From Onchocerca volvulus (taxonomy: Eukaryota; Nematoda; Chromadorea; Rhabditida; Onchocercidae), in assembly GCA_000499405.2 (NCBI GenBank), contig HG738138.1, positions 13,765,208 to 13,829,207 on the forward strand: DNA of 64,000 nt, given 5' to 3'. The translations under genes were made by a program, and so were the position numbers. This document shows, piece after piece, positions 38,801 to 51,594 of this stretch. The notes beneath the pieces are model-generated. The model saw only the letters and a program-made list of their open reading frames with translations, was not told the DNA's origin and made no database searches. Position 1 is the first letter of the stretch. Every line of letters starts with the position of its first letter.

Positions 38801-40202
38801 TCAACAGGTAAATAGCTTTTATGTGATAATATTGAAAAATTTTAATTTTAAATTAGGAAAGGTCTAAATTTGAAATTGTTGAAAATACATAAGTTTTTTG
38901 ACTTCAAATTCAAAAATATTTGCTTTTAATTTGAAGTGATTGGAATCATATATTCATTTTCCTTTTCATGAACAATTACGAAAGTTGGAAATGGTCGATT
39001 CAATTTTCTTGTTGAACGAAAAATATCAGATTTAATGGAAGAAAATGGCAATCAATTGGATTATAATCACGATTTTTGCTTCGAAATGGATGAATTAAAT
39101 ATATCTAAGAAACTGCGACCGATCGCTAGGTTTTTGAAATTTTTTTTCTTAATTAATTTTTGAAATTTTATCTTTTCCAGAACACTTCAAAAAAAAAATA
39201 GTTATTGAACTCTGAAAATCCAATTTTCTTGCTTTCTCATCCTTTCCTAGCCATACTCATTAATTATTCTTATTTTAAATGTTATTCTAATTTCCTAATT
39301 ACAGTGTTGCATCTACTTTAAATGGTATCAGGATGACGGTTTCAACAACATATCCATGCGTACATGTTAATTTGGGTTTCTGGTTAAATAAACTTAACGG
39401 TAAAGCGAATCACGTTTATGATCGTTATTCGGCTTTCACGCTGCAATGTCGTGGTTTAAGCAATGCTATAAATCAAGTTTGTTAATTTATTTACCACTTT
39501 TTTCCTTTTTCACTATGCAAACTGTAAGCAAAATTTGCATAACTTTCAATCAAGAAAATCAATTTCAGACTGACAATCATTTTGCAAGAAAAGACGAGTG
39601 AATAATTTGAATATAAAAACTGAAAAAAAACTATAAAAACCAAACAAAAAATCTTACGGGGCATAGGTAAACAAACAGACTTACTGAAATGTAACATCGA
39701 GAAGTAAGAACTATTGCTGCTACAGCCATTTGTTTACTGAATTACTTGCATAACAATTTGAATTTAAAAACTGGATGATTAAATTAACTTATTCAAACAT
39801 GCTATTAATCGCGGAGTAACAATTATTTGTGATTACAATCATTTGCGTAATTAATCACTGTTTTTTACTCTAATTTTATTTTGAGCAATAATCTTTTCCC
39901 CTTTTTGATTCAATTATATCGTCTAATTTAATAATAAAATGTATTCAGGCACTTTTTTTTTAAATTTGTACTATTTTAATTGTCCAAAGCTTAAAACTAA
40001 AGTATACTACTGTCTATTATTGATCAATTGCATGAATTGTTTCTTTGTAAGAAATTGAATTTAATTGTTATTAGTGTGATCAAGCTATCATAATTAAAAT
40101 GTAATTATTATATTTCAGCCACATTTTCCATCAATTATATTACGGGCAGATGAACTCTATCAACATCTTACCATTTATCAGTTTGGACTTGATGACGAAT
40201 AA
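35895..40202 (+). CDS. Aldose 1-epimerase (galactose mutarotase) family protein, eight exons
   Basis: The exons are 35895-36090, 37216-37373, 37667-37756, 38050-38175, 38726-38807, 38985-39129, 39305-39476 and 40119-40202, giving 350 residues, a normal length for the family. The frame is unbroken. Family signatures in order are LLNYGAIL..VPDRNDILRDIALGF, IGRVAGYISNGKF, DGEGGYPGQVHLEVTY, NAYFNLDG, LPGDENGFSTG, LDYNHDFCF and LRADELYQHLTIYQF near the end. Active enzymes interconvert alpha and beta anomers of free aldoses ahead of the Leloir pathway in the cytosol. Two positions expected to be catalytic histidines appear as Asn109 (HHVNGG, usually LHGG) and Asn182 (NIANNAYFNL, usually NHSYFNL). 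The catalytic Glu is kept (Glu335). Activity is therefore doubtful. The acceptor at 38984 (cgaaag) is weak. AATAAA lies at 40256. Confidence 0.9.
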
Positions 40203-40436
40203 TCTCTACAATCATGCTAATTGATCTCATCATTTTTTAGCTTGTATGCATACAAAATAAATATTTATTTCAAATGCAAAACTTATAGTTCCACATGAAG
40301 AGCCGAATTATGTTTAATTTTAATCTCACTCATGAAAATAGAAAAAAAATATATTCTATTCATTAAAACGATTATCGAAAATAAATCGACATTATAATTA
40401 CAATAAGAGAAAATGTATTATTCTATGAAAAAAAAT

Positions 40437-40675
40437 ATGCATGCCAGAACGAGAACGTATATCGCAATGGTATTTCTTAAATTCGTACTTCATGTTACAA
40501 ATTATATAGAAAAAGGTTATTCATACCGGAAATTGAGATGACACATTGTTTTTTCAAATTTATGCATCAGATTACTAAATCATGCAAAATGGTATGGAAA
40601 AGATATGCATACGGAAGCGGAATGATAGATATGGTTCCTTAAATTTATGTTTCATGTCAGCAAATCATAATGCAA
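40437..40675. repeat. Two direct copies of about 75 bp
   Basis: Copies at 40437-40510 and 40601-40675 both go from atatgcat through an agatatggttccttaaatt-like core to a tcatgt.acaaat block. The offset is about 165 bp. Confidence 0.55.
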
Positions 40676-40809
40676 GCGAAGGGGTAGATATATATATAAC
40701 GGAATTATTTGTCAAATTTAAATGCGTGAAGTAAATGACAAATAATGATCATATGTAATATAATATATTCAGTACTAATCATAGTCAAGTTTATTCAAAA
40801 GAAAAACTT

Positions 40810-40975
40810 ACCATTTGTTCTTTGCCGGCTACGTTTGCTTGACCGATTCAGCCAGTCTTATAAATAAAAATTTAAACGTCTGTGCCTATTCGAATGCAAC
40901 TTTGCGTCAAAATTTTAAATCACTTGGCGTTGAACTTGAAACGTTGTGTGGAAATGAATAACGAATATTAACTAT
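40810..40975 (+). repeat. Dispersed repeat unit of the Helitron-associated family
   Basis: Blocks are gaccgattcagccag, gtgcctattcgaatgcaact, ttgcgtcaaaattttaaatc and gaacttgaaacgttg. Unlike copy c, its outer end is eroded. Confidence 0.65.
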
Positions 40976-43136
40976 TCTATTTTTATAATAATGATACTGT
41001 TAATTAGGCTATTTACAGAATGAAAAATTTTATTTAAAAAAAAAATTCAGAAAAAAAAATGGAAGTGGAGGAATTGACATTTGTTTCATTCTCTTATGTT
41101 TGTCTCATAATCAGATAATTATTCAATAATTTAATTAATGTAGAGGAGATCCCATTAAATTAAGGATGTGATGAGGAAATTTGTATCATCGACTACAAAA
41201 AATTTTTGTTTTTTCGCCACTTTTTTTTTTTTTTTTAGAAGTTAGAAACTATCATTTATTTTTTTAATCTAAGTTTAAATGATTTTCAGAAGATAATCTC
41301 TGAATTAGCAGTAAATTGAATAATGAATCATAGAAGATGTATGATGGATTTGAAACTTCGCCAGAATATATCTTTTATTTCATTTATTAACATACAAAGC
41401 ATGATTCTCCTCTTTTGAAATATATTCAATAATATTTTGCATAAAAACGATTTCGCATAAAAATCAATTTTGAATGAAAACAGTGATGTTGCATGAGGAG
41501 CTATTTTGCTTGCAAAGCACTTGCAGATAAAATGCAATTAATTATCTTTGATGAGAAAAATTTGTTCACACTTTTGGTGAGTTGCGTAAAATCTGATTAA
41601 TTAATTCTTCTAATGAAAAATTAGAATATTGCAAACACTTTTATAAGAATAATTCATACAATGTTATCCATCTTTAGATTGTACGCGAATCTTTGTGTCG
41701 TAATGTTCACTTATTTTACGTTTGGAGCAATAATTATTATGTAAAATTTCAACTTTTGGCAAGTTTCAATTTAACAATTTTACTGAAACTCAGGAAACAC
41801 GCAATAAAATATACATATTTCATAATGTATTGCTGTTATAATAATTTTCAAAAGTGATATCAAATTTCATGGAAATAATAAAATTAAATTAAAAAAAAAG
41901 GAAAATAATATATGAATTAATTTTCCTGTTAGATTAATTAGGCACAATAAAACTTTATTTTTTTATTTCATTAAAAAAAAAACTGAAATTTTATTTTTTC
42001 TTTCCATGCACTGTAACGTTCATTTTACTAACTCCTTACACTTTTCCTAAATTAATAAAAATTTTAAATCACTAGTAAATTTTTCTGATCCTAAATAAAA
42101 AATTTTCGCGTAGATTTCATAAAATAATTTAAATTCAGTAACATATCTTAGTATAATTTATGTAAAAGATATTCAAATGTGTATGTTTCAACCAAATATT
42201 TACACAAATTACGTCTATCACATTTTTAACCAATTGCACCTATAACTATGCATATTACATTACGTTTAAAAAATGATACTTGATCAATAAGGTCGCAATT
42301 TTCTCCAATAATCATCAGTGATCATGTAGAATGGATGGGATTACCTGTCGTGAAGTACGGATCTGAGCTAAGGTATTTATCGAATGTCATTATTATTGCT
42401 ATCTTGTGAAACATTTAATGGTGGCGTTACTGTCAGTTGATTCTGATTCCTTTAAAGATTCAATCAAAGATTTTTTTCTGGCAAAGATCCTGACATGATT
42501 GCTTTGAGATTCAGTTAAATGCTAGCTTATTATTATTAAACTTATTCTTTTATTGTCTACGGAAAATTGAGTAATTTATAAAAAATTAAACATCAATTAA
42601 AAACTAAATTATTAATTTTAAATTGATTAAAACATAGAATATCATAGTATTTTGAGATATTCTATTATTGATATATGCAAATATAAATGGATATAAATTT
42701 TGCATAAATAAATATCAACACTTTAACTGGTTCATAATTTTAGAATTCAATTACCGCAGCAATAACAAGAACCGTACGATCCATCGAATTTGAACAGTTG
42801 TTCATTCTTGAATTGCATCTTTCTCTTATCTTGTATAATTACTTGAAAATATACTTGCAAATATTTCTAATTTCCGCAGAACTTTTTCTGCCGAATTTAT
42901 TTTATGTCATTACTTAATTATCATCATTTTATACTTTCACTCAATGCAATGAAAATTAATGCGTTAAAATCTATCTGATCGATGATATTTTGATGACTTA
43001 TTTTTCTTTCAAATTGTGATTCATTTCCAACTTTATTTAATTCTCTCCATCCATATCGTTTTAGCGCAGATAGTTAATTAATTTTGGTTCATCATAATTT
43101 TTTCAAATACTGATTAGTTTCAGATATATCATTCAA

Positions 43137-44086
43137 ATGTTTTCTGCAATAATAATGATTGATCGGAAGTCAGAAGCAGGGCTTACGATACCACTCATGA
43201 AAAGATATACAATTATCTATCGGTATTCAATTTCATATTAACTATTAATTTTTATTTGTATTCGATTACACTTTTTTATAAATTTCATTCTTTTATTCAT
43301 TTTCTTCATATGTACTAATAATTTATATTTGCATATCTTGTTTTTTACCATTTCCATAATTTATATTTCTGTATTTAATTTTTTTCCGTTTATTATTAAT
43401 TTATATTTGTATATCTAATTTCTTTGCACTTATTATTAGCCTCTATTTATATAAATTATAATTTTTCTACGAATTTCATCCCTTTATTTAATAATTTGAA
43501 ATTATGATTGAATTCACGTACTGATCTCACGTTTACAAGAAAATTCAATTCCTTCATTTTATCATATCGCTCATTTTATTTGTTTGCCTGAAGTTTGCTC
43601 GGTATTATTAATTTAATAATACCTAACACTACATTAATTCTTGGCAATTATTTAGGATCCTTATTATTTGAAATTTACAAAATTCAAAATAGAAGCTTTT
43701 CAAAATTTGAATTTTTTTATCAACATTGATTCATTGCTGTAAATGATTACAAAATTATGTCCAATGATAAGTATTACCGTTATACCAATATTCGCATCGA
43801 AATCGAAACCAATAAAAATTTGTCATCTTGGCACTTTTTTTGATCCGATACTTTTGACCTATTATTGACCTCTATCTTCATCACTTCTTCGTAAAAATAA
43901 TTCCATTATTTCCTTTATAAAAGTGGTTTCGCCTTTCCATTTATCACTCTCCTATCATTTTTCTTTCCTTATCATGTCACCACTCATTCTTTTATTAATC
44001 ACTTTTTTAATTATTTTAGGAGAATTCGCCACCAAAAAAAAAAAAATGAAAAAAGCAAGCAAACTGAGTATGCAATTTTTTGCTAG
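43137..44086 (+). CDS. Possible two-exon gene for a peptide of about 50 residues
   Basis: Behind a strong acceptor (TTAGTTTCAG, ending 43123) an open exon 43137-43222 reads MFSAIIMIDRKSEAGLTIPL and ends in phase 2 at GTATTC. The next good acceptor (TTATTTTAG, ending 44019) opens exon 44020-44086, which continues in frame with a basic stretch (RHQKKKNEKSKQTEYAIFC) to TAG. The product matches no family I know. The first exon has coding-like codon use; the second is weak. It could instead be non-coding leader sequence of the protease gene that starts at 44153. Confidence 0.32.
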
Positions 44087-44152
44087 TTCATCAAAAATAC
44101 TTGATAATTTTAGAGAAGTTTGGGAATAATAAAAGGGAATAAATAAAATAAA

Positions 44153-47100
44153 ATGAAATCAAACAAGCAAACTGGTCTATGCGCTGTTAACATTGACCCC
44201 ATCATTGTCAACAAATTTCAAATATTTTTATTATTTCTGCTTGCTAATAGTTTATTTCAACAAAATGTTCTTGCTAAACTTCGTTTTGCATACATTAGTG
44301 TTACAAAAGGTATGATTTATTATTCAGCAAATAAGTTTAGTGAAGTTTTTAAAAACTTTTTTCTGATAGTTTTTTTAGTTTCTCAATTTTGGAAATGAAT
44401 TTTTTATTGAAAATTTTTTCTTCTTTTATAGTTCCAAAACATATTAATTGTTACGCAAAAATTGTTAAATACTGTTTTATTTCATTTTTTAACTTTAGAT
44501 TGAATTCTAATAGATATTTGGCATTTATCATGATATTAATTCAAAGATTCATTTATCTTTTTTTTTTTTTTTTTTAAAGTAATATGTTTTGTTTGCAGAT
44601 ATTATAGAAGATTCATAGGATTTTTTTCGTTTTAAGAAACAAAAAGCAATATGTCGAACTAAGTCATTTGTCTGTATCGAATAATTAAATGGTTCAACAT
44701 AATCACTGTTAAAAATTTATTTTTTCTGAAATATTTGCATGAAATTCAATGTCAAATCTAATTTTTTTTATTTTTAGAACCAAAAGTACGTCAAATTAAA
44801 CCTTGGGAGAATAAGCTATTAGCGACTATCTGTGGCAAGGTATACCTATTTTTTTATTGTACAAAAAATTATTTGAAGTAAAATTTCTCCTTCAAATTTA
44901 TTCATTTCGCTATTCTGTTAATTTAATGATTAAAATTAGTTGGCCAGACTTGTCCCCCATCTTTACAGTATCTCATCATATCCTATTCTTTACATCACAT
45001 TCAGAAGATAACTATTTAAATCCTCTCGTTTATTATAATCATTTATATCAATTGATCGGATCGGTTAATCCTAATAATGCTAATGAGTAATTTGCTGTTT
45101 TTTTCGTATCAAGTAATTTTTTGCAATATATAAGCATTAATAATTAAATGGTAAAGTTTGCTGCAACAACTAAATAATCTTGACAGATTTAGAATATTTC
45201 AATCAATAATATTACTTGGTTCCTAATTTAAAGTCTTTTTGTTTCAGGCTTCTTTTCATGGAATACTTAATCATCCATGGGCTGTTTCCGTAGCTTTAAA
45301 TGTAAGTTTTCCGGGAACTTTCTTAATAATAATTATAATCATTATATTAATTATTATATAGGGAATGTAAAAGAAGAATAACATTCCTTCACTGAGTGCA
45401 TTTTCCATTGTTTATATTTTCTGTTAGATGAAGAACCAGTTTTAGATTTTATCTATTTCTCTTTCTTTGTCTACTTCTCCATTTCATTTCTATATTTTCA
45501 ATATGAAATTCCATTCCATTCATTCATTGATAATGATATATCGAAGAAATTTTAAGTGGTAAAAAATATGAAAAACAACAAAGCATCAAAGATTTCAACA
45601 AACTAATCGAGCATTGTAATATTACACACAGAATCTTTATTTTTCTTACAGTTATCATATTTTCATCAAATTTTTAATTAGAAGTATTCAAAAAAAGAAT
45701 CAATTGGAAAAAAGAAAATAATAAAATTTCTTGCAAAATTTAAAAATTTCAAATATTTTGGGAACATGGGTAAATTTTCTATAAAATTTCAAAATTTCAA
45801 ATGTTTTTATCAAAATTTTGAAAAGTTCAGTCATTTTTTTGCTTTTTTAAAAAGATATTTAATACAGGGTACAAATAAGCTTGGTGGTGTAATTATATCA
45901 CCGTTTCATATTCTTACTGCAGCGCATCCATTTGTTAAATTCAACGGTTATAGTTTTATTCCATGCAAGTAAGTTTTATCTTCTTTATTACCGAGTATTT
46001 TCTTTCAACAAATTAAATATTAATTAAAACTATCGACATTAATTGAATGAACAAATAAAAAAAAAGAAAAGGGCAAAGGTGAAAATGATGGAAAAAAAGG
46101 AAGGAGGGATGAAAATTTAAATTATAGTGATTTCTTATAGTCTAATCCTTGCATATGTTCATTTAATCAACCAGAATATTGCTTTCTTTTTTGTTAAACT
46201 ATTTGATATTCAACTTCATAATCAGATAATTCTTTCAAATTTTTCGCATCCTTTTTTTTAATGTTTTAGTTTTTGATTAAATTTACAGAAAGTTCAATTT
46301 GAAATTATCTGAACTGTTCAAGATATTTATAATTTTCAATTATTTAAACTTATGATTATATCCTTCTTCATTTCATTGTTATAACTATATCCTTGGTCAT
46401 CTGCGATTACTTTTTTAATAATATTTTTTTCATTATCTATTAATTTATATATTTACTGATTACTTGAATAAAATTCTAGAACTAATACCTACCGTACTAT
46501 TACCGAATTATTAAATCGTAAAATTTTATTTGGTGGCAAATGTATTCGTGGAATTACAGATAAAATGGCAAATCATCGGATATGCAAAAAAGCAGATGTA
46601 CTTGATAACCGGGTATAAAATCTTTAATAAGCAATAAATAAAATTGACTTCATTCATTTTCTTTTTTAGTAATTTTATCAAAATTCGACATAATTTTTAA
46701 CTTCATTAATTCATTCCAACAATTAATTATGTAGAAATTTTTCTTATAGTAAATGAAGTAATATTATTTGAGCAAAATTTAGTTGCATAATTATAATTAT
46801 TGTGGAAGAAAATGCTCAACATTTAATCAATCATATCATTTGATTTTGCCATCATATTTTATACATATGCATCATTTTTTTTTCTTTCGTTATACAGATT
46901 CGTACGATAATTATTGATAACGATTTTGTAAGTGAAAACTGTACAAAAGGCCATGATTGGGCAATTATCGAAGTTGAGCAACCATTTATATTTACCGATA
47001 AAGTACGACCGATATGTTTGCCATTGAAGAATGAAAAATTGCAAAATATTTTAATGATCTTTGGATGGGGACGAAAGCATTGCAAGTATTATTAGTAGTA

Positions 47101-48187
47101 AAAAATAAAATCGTATTAGTATTATAGATAGAATGATTAATTTATATATAGATTATAAAAAGTTCCATTTCCAACTGATTTAATTTATACTATTAAAAAA
47201 AATTCCGCATGATAGATTGGTATGTGAAATCATTGCAATAAAATTTAGTTATATAATAATGCTCTTTTAAATTACAGCAATTTGAATGTATTGTATTAAA
47301 AATGATGATAAAAAAAAAAATATTCGAAATGATATTCAGTTTTTTGTTTTTTCTTGAATGAAACAATATGATGCAAAGCAATATTCTCTTTATTACTAAT
47401 ATTGGAAGAAAGTTTAATAACACCAATAATTCCTAATGACATCTTAATCGATTTGGCTTAAAGTCTGACAGGAGAATTCTAATTGGAGAATTCGGTTGTA
47501 ACGATAAAGTGCTGTTGATTCTAAGATTAGCGTGTATGAGGATTGTTTTGGTACGTAGCTCTTAGCTGTGAGAAAGCAATTGGAGATGAAAAATAGAATT
47601 TATCGATAGAAATTATAAAAACTTGAAATAATTTTCTGATCATTGCAGTTTTCGATGATGGTAGTCCGTTAATTCACGAAACTCCAATGCAACTTGACGA
47701 GAATTGTCGAGCAAGTTGGAGTGATAAAATGCCCACAGAAGTAGATGATTATATATGCATGAAGTCACTAAATCCAAAACATTATGACACACCACGTATT
47801 TGCTATGTACGTGTTACGTTTCATATTACGATTTCATTCTTCGATTGTATGAATATGATTTATTCCGACTTATTTACATAATTTTTTTTTCTTTAAATTT
47901 TGGTCATCATAACTACATTTGTTATTTTACTAAAAACTTAATTATCAAATGCTTCACAAAAATGATTACACTGAATTCAAAATTGTTTATAGGGTGATAG
48001 TGGCAGTGGTATGCAACAAATTAACGATAAGGGAATAGCAACAGTAGTCGGTATTACTTCATATGGCCTAAACGGATGCCCACCAAATGAACTTGCTCGA
48101 TTCACACGAGTTGATTGCTATCTTGATGAAATTTGCCAAATTACAGGTGTTTGTTATACTATACAAAATTTAACAATATTTCAATAA
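44153..48187 (+). CDS. Trypsin-fold (S1 family) serine protease, probably secreted, eight exons
   Basis: The exons are 44153-44309, 44778-44839, 45248-45301, 45868-45968, 46480-46612, 46898-47081, 47649-47806 and 47993-48187, giving 347 residues. An N-terminal hydrophobic segment (FQIFLLFLLANSLF) follows about 20 residues and suits a signal or anchor. The triad is visible: His111 in LTAAH, Asp189 in HDWAIIEV, Ser286 in GDSGSG. FGWG and VRPICLP are also present. The start of the catalytic domain (GILNHPWAVSVAL) lacks a standard IIGG-type activation site. The residue six before the serine is Arg280, not Asp, so trypsin-like Arg/Lys specificity is unlikely. Divergent nematode proteases related to the DUF316 group share such features, which is an inference from memory. 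The exon 6 end needs a GC donor (GCAAGT at 47082) to keep the frame. Confidence 0.9.
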
Positions 48188-48714
48188 TTTAATTGCGAAA
48201 AAAAAAACTACGCGAAATAGTAATTTTAAATTATTGCAGTGATTTATCTCTTCTAATTTTTTTTTTTTTTCTAAATAATTCCTTGAGAATGAAAGACCAA
48301 CAAAAGCAAGTCCTTTTTTTTTGCCCAATTTTTTGATAAAATAAGAAAAAAATAACTGATATGATATAAATTTAAGATGGAATATATTCATACCTATGTT
48401 AACATTATCAGTATTATCTGATATTTGTTTCAAAATTTATAATTATATTTATACATAATATTTGTATCATGTATAGTATTTATGCTGCTAATGATATAAT
48501 AAGCTGATAACGAATTCTTGTAAAAATTTTGAAATATTAAAATTAAACTTAAAAAATTACAAATTTGACATGAAATCCTCAGTTAAAAAGGCAAATAACT
48601 GATTAATAAATAAGAACTATAGTATATCAGCAATTGATAATAATATTCATGCCTAACGATTTACTAACCATAACACTTGACCTTTTCTTTGCTAGAAGGA
48701 TAAAGTTTTAAAAC
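48188..48714. other. Downstream AT-rich DNA
   Basis: No gene was seen between the protease stop and the SINE-like element. Confidence 0.5.
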
Positions 48715-48926
48715 TAGGACTTCCTGGAAAGTATTCCCGCGCGAATGGACGACTCAGAAAGACTAATCAATAGCCGCACGAAATGTTCGTACAAGGAACA
48801 TCTCTTAGCTGAAATAACATTTCACATCAGTGCCATCCATCTTAACTCAGCAAGGAATTGAACTTACCGGAGACTTTTGATGATATATAAGCACACAAAC
48901 CACTACGCTAACATGTCCGAGACTAC
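48715..48926 (-). mobile_element. tRNA-derived SINE-like sequence
   Basis: Read on the minus strand from 48926, the first 80 bases have a polymerase III A box (TTAGCGTAGTGGTT, near 48897-48913) and a B box (GGTAAGTTCAATTCC, near 48850-48870). A partial acceptor stem (CTCGG with CTGAG) and a T-arm-like stem (GTAAG with CTTGC) can be drawn. The anticodon arm does not fold, so this is not a working tRNA. It continues into about 130 bp of less AT-rich unrelated sequence (to near 48715), as SINE bodies do. No A-rich tail or flanking duplication was identified with confidence. Confidence 0.55.
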
Positions 48927-49873
48927 TAGGTAATTGTGATTTTACTAAAAGGAATTTGGAAGGGCTAAATGATAAACTGCAAAAAAATAAATAAAATTTA
49001 ATGTTTTAAGATTATAAAGATAGAAAATATAATTGATTAACTATGTATTTAGTTATTTCAATAAATTTTATTTTATTTTTTTAACTAATAATCGATAATT
49101 ACGATACTGATTATGGCAATAATTGCGGCCCTAACACATTGAACACTAGTTGTCAGTAAAACCGAAACATTTTATAATATGAATAAGACGAAATCCAAGT
49201 TTTGTGTAGAAAACTGTAATATTTTCTCAGACAATTGAACCATTTATCCATATCTGGGCACAAAGGCTTCTGTTCTCTCATCTTCCGATCTGCTAATAGA
49301 GCTCATGTGTCACCGTGCGCAATATTAAGATCAATCATTCTATGTAATGTTAATGACAAATTTTACTTCCAGTCATTGTTAGTCAATGACGATCATAAAT
49401 TAGTCAATATTTATTATCACTAGTAATAATTTGATAATCTTAAATTATTAGCCATTGTAATCAATAAAACAATAATAAATTTTAATGGATTTTGTCAACT
49501 AATACTGCACCAAACTTTGCAATTTATGTAACTTATTTTATTAATTTTAATTTCAGAATTTAGATTATACCTTAGAATTATGATGGAATCACTAATTTTC
49601 TAAATAAATGACAAAAAATGCAGAATACAAAATATCTAAACTTAAAATTAATAATAGAAGTGTAGATATAAGTCTTATTGTATGTAAGGTAAATTGTTAT
49701 AGAGCAATTAAAAATTTGTCGAGGATTCATAAAATTCAATAAACTGATAATCTAACCAAAATTTCAATTTTCAAGTCTCAGGCAAATTTATCAATATGAT
49801 TATTTTTACAGCAAACTTTAAATAAATCCTTTCTTATTCAGATAATCGTAATATTGTTTTATAAATCTTGTCG

Positions 49874-50035
49874 AACCATTTGGAATATTATATGTGATAA
49901 ACAATTCAGAATATTGTATATAGTGAACCATTCGGAGCACTGTATGTGGTGAACCACCCAGAATACTGTATGTGATGAGTCAACCAAAATACTTTTTACA
50001 GTTTACCATTTAAAATACCGTATGTGGTGACATTA
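49874..50035. repeat. Short-period tandem repeat, about 26 bp, five to six units
   Basis: Units resemble gaaccattcggaatattgta followed by tgtggt. The middle units are best kept; the last are separated by filler. Confidence 0.75.
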
Positions 50036-50137
50036 GCAATGCTTGTGGTGCATATGATACAATATACTAAGACAATAAATAAAAATTAAGTTGTTAATTA
50101 ATAATAACAATTGATTAAACTAGGATAAAAGTGAGAA

Positions 50138-50389
50138 ATGAACTTTGTTGATCTGCAAACATTCCTAAGAAATATTCTTCATATGATTAAATTGATATCA
50201 TATTTTGCTTCCTTGCTTTATCCTATTTATTCATCAACTTTGGCGCATTTGTTATACTCTTTGTACTTTGGCCATCTGTTAGCTTATTTGTTAACTATCG
50301 GCTTATTCACTATCAGCTTATTTGTTATCTCGTCGGCATTTGCCTTGCTACTTTTTATGCGCTGGATGAACAATGCTATGCTCTCTTAA
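50138..50389 (+). other. Hydrophobic 83-codon ORF of doubtful status
   Basis: The frame is rich in L, I, F and Y. It contains internally repeated text from the gcttatttgtta/cggcttattcacta motif, so part is repeat-derived. It has no domain and no splice context. It is recorded because it lies between two repeat arrays, not because it is convincing. Confidence 0.15.
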
Positions 50390-50487
50390 TTTTTCAGAAA
50401 AATGAATGACTGTAATCGTTCAAAAATACTTATTCAAAATTTATGACACATACAAAAGTACAGTACACAACATTATATAAGCACGTT

Positions 50488-51156
50488 GTTGTGGAATTTT
50501 TTGTTGGATCGGTAATCCGTGTGTGTGCGTGTGTTTGACGATCTAGTATGAAGCGAATTTTTTGTTGGATCGGTAATCCGTGTGTGTGCGTGTGTTTGAC
50601 GATCTAGTATGAAGCGAACTCGTATGACGCAAAGTAATATTTAAGGCGCGCTAGTGTGACACGACGTAGTGTTAGTATAATTTATTAATTACAAAAGCGA
50701 GAATAATAATAAGTAAAAATAAAAATAGAAAGAATGAAAACGCGTTGTCGAGTCGTAGGAACTGTCGGAGCTTGAAGAAGTGTGAAGGCTGAAGGCTGAA
50801 GACTGAAGACTGAAGAAGACGACTGACGACTGAAGAAGACTGCATTTGTGAGCAATATAGCTAGCTTATATAGCGATAAGAAGTGGGAGTGATTAAACAG
50901 AATTACAATTTTTTAGAGCTATTACAAAATTATTACAAAAGCGAGAATAATAATAAGTAAAAATAAAAATAAAAAGAATGAAAACGCGTTGTCGAGTCGT
51001 AGGAACTGTCGAAGCTTGAAGAAGTATGAAGGCTGAAGACTGAAGACTGAAGACTGAAGAAGACTGACTTTGTGAGCAATATAGCTAGCTTATATAGTGA
51101 TAAGAAGTGGGAGTGATTAAACAGAATTACAATTTTTTAGAGCTATTACAAAATTA
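50488..51156. mobile_element. LTR-like non-coding element with internal tandem duplication
   Basis: After the 61 bp duplication, a unit of about 244 bp starts at 50688 and recurs from 50932 to about 51156. Each unit runs from acaaaagcgagaataataat through aaaacgcgttgtcgagtcgt and a GAAGACT-type purine tract to tatatag..agtgggagtg and attacaa. The GC-richer makeup, TG-rich start and lack of coding frames suggest a solo LTR or LTR fragment. No protease, integrase or reverse-transcriptase text is nearby. Exact ends and target duplication are not resolved. Confidence 0.45.
50494..50615. repeat. Exact 61 bp tandem duplication
   Basis: Positions 50494-50554 and 50555-50615 are the same sequence, starting gaattttttgttggatcgg and including a gtgtgtgtgcgtgtg tract. 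The identity implies recent duplication. Confidence 0.92.
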
Positions 51157-51594
51157 TTTCATGAGAAAATTCCTTTAGTACATAGATATGTTAAATGATA
51201 AAGGATGGATTACAATTTTTTTTAAGCTGTTAGAAAATATAATACATTTTTTTCTTACAGCATTCCGATAAGCATGATTCGACATGTTAAATGATTATAA
51301 GTTAGATAATGGATTTAACTTTTAACATGTTAACTGATTACAAATTAGATAACAGATTACACTTTCGTCATGGGAAAGAGTTAAAAATTAAAATGAATCA
51401 TATTTTCTAGAAAATTCTTACAAATATAATTTTATAATTAATTATAATTTTCTAATTATCTTATATTTATAGTTTTTCAAAATAAACATATGGAAAAGGC
51501 TTTGATTTTTATTTAGTTTTCGCGATTTTCGCGACACACGTATAGCTATATACATTACACGCAGCTTACGTCTACTTATTAATGATAAATATCC

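Larger units (their letters stand above)
40203..43123. other. Intergenic stretch
   Basis: It holds the mutarotase polyadenylation signal (40256), a duplicated block at 40437-40675 and one Helitron-associated repeat. The rest is AT-rich, and no exon chain was found. Confidence 0.5.

Noticed and set aside
48846..48926. Functional tRNA gene
   Set aside because: A and B boxes exist, but the anticodon arm does not fold and the acceptor stem is mismatched.
49235..49330. Bases resembling the start of an Illumina adapter (agatcggaag on the minus strand)
   Set aside because: Only ten bases match; this is expected by chance in 64 kb and the flanks are ordinary.
50494..51156. CRISPR array or satellite
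   Set aside because: Only two units of each repeat and no spacer pattern; the eukaryotic context also argues against it.
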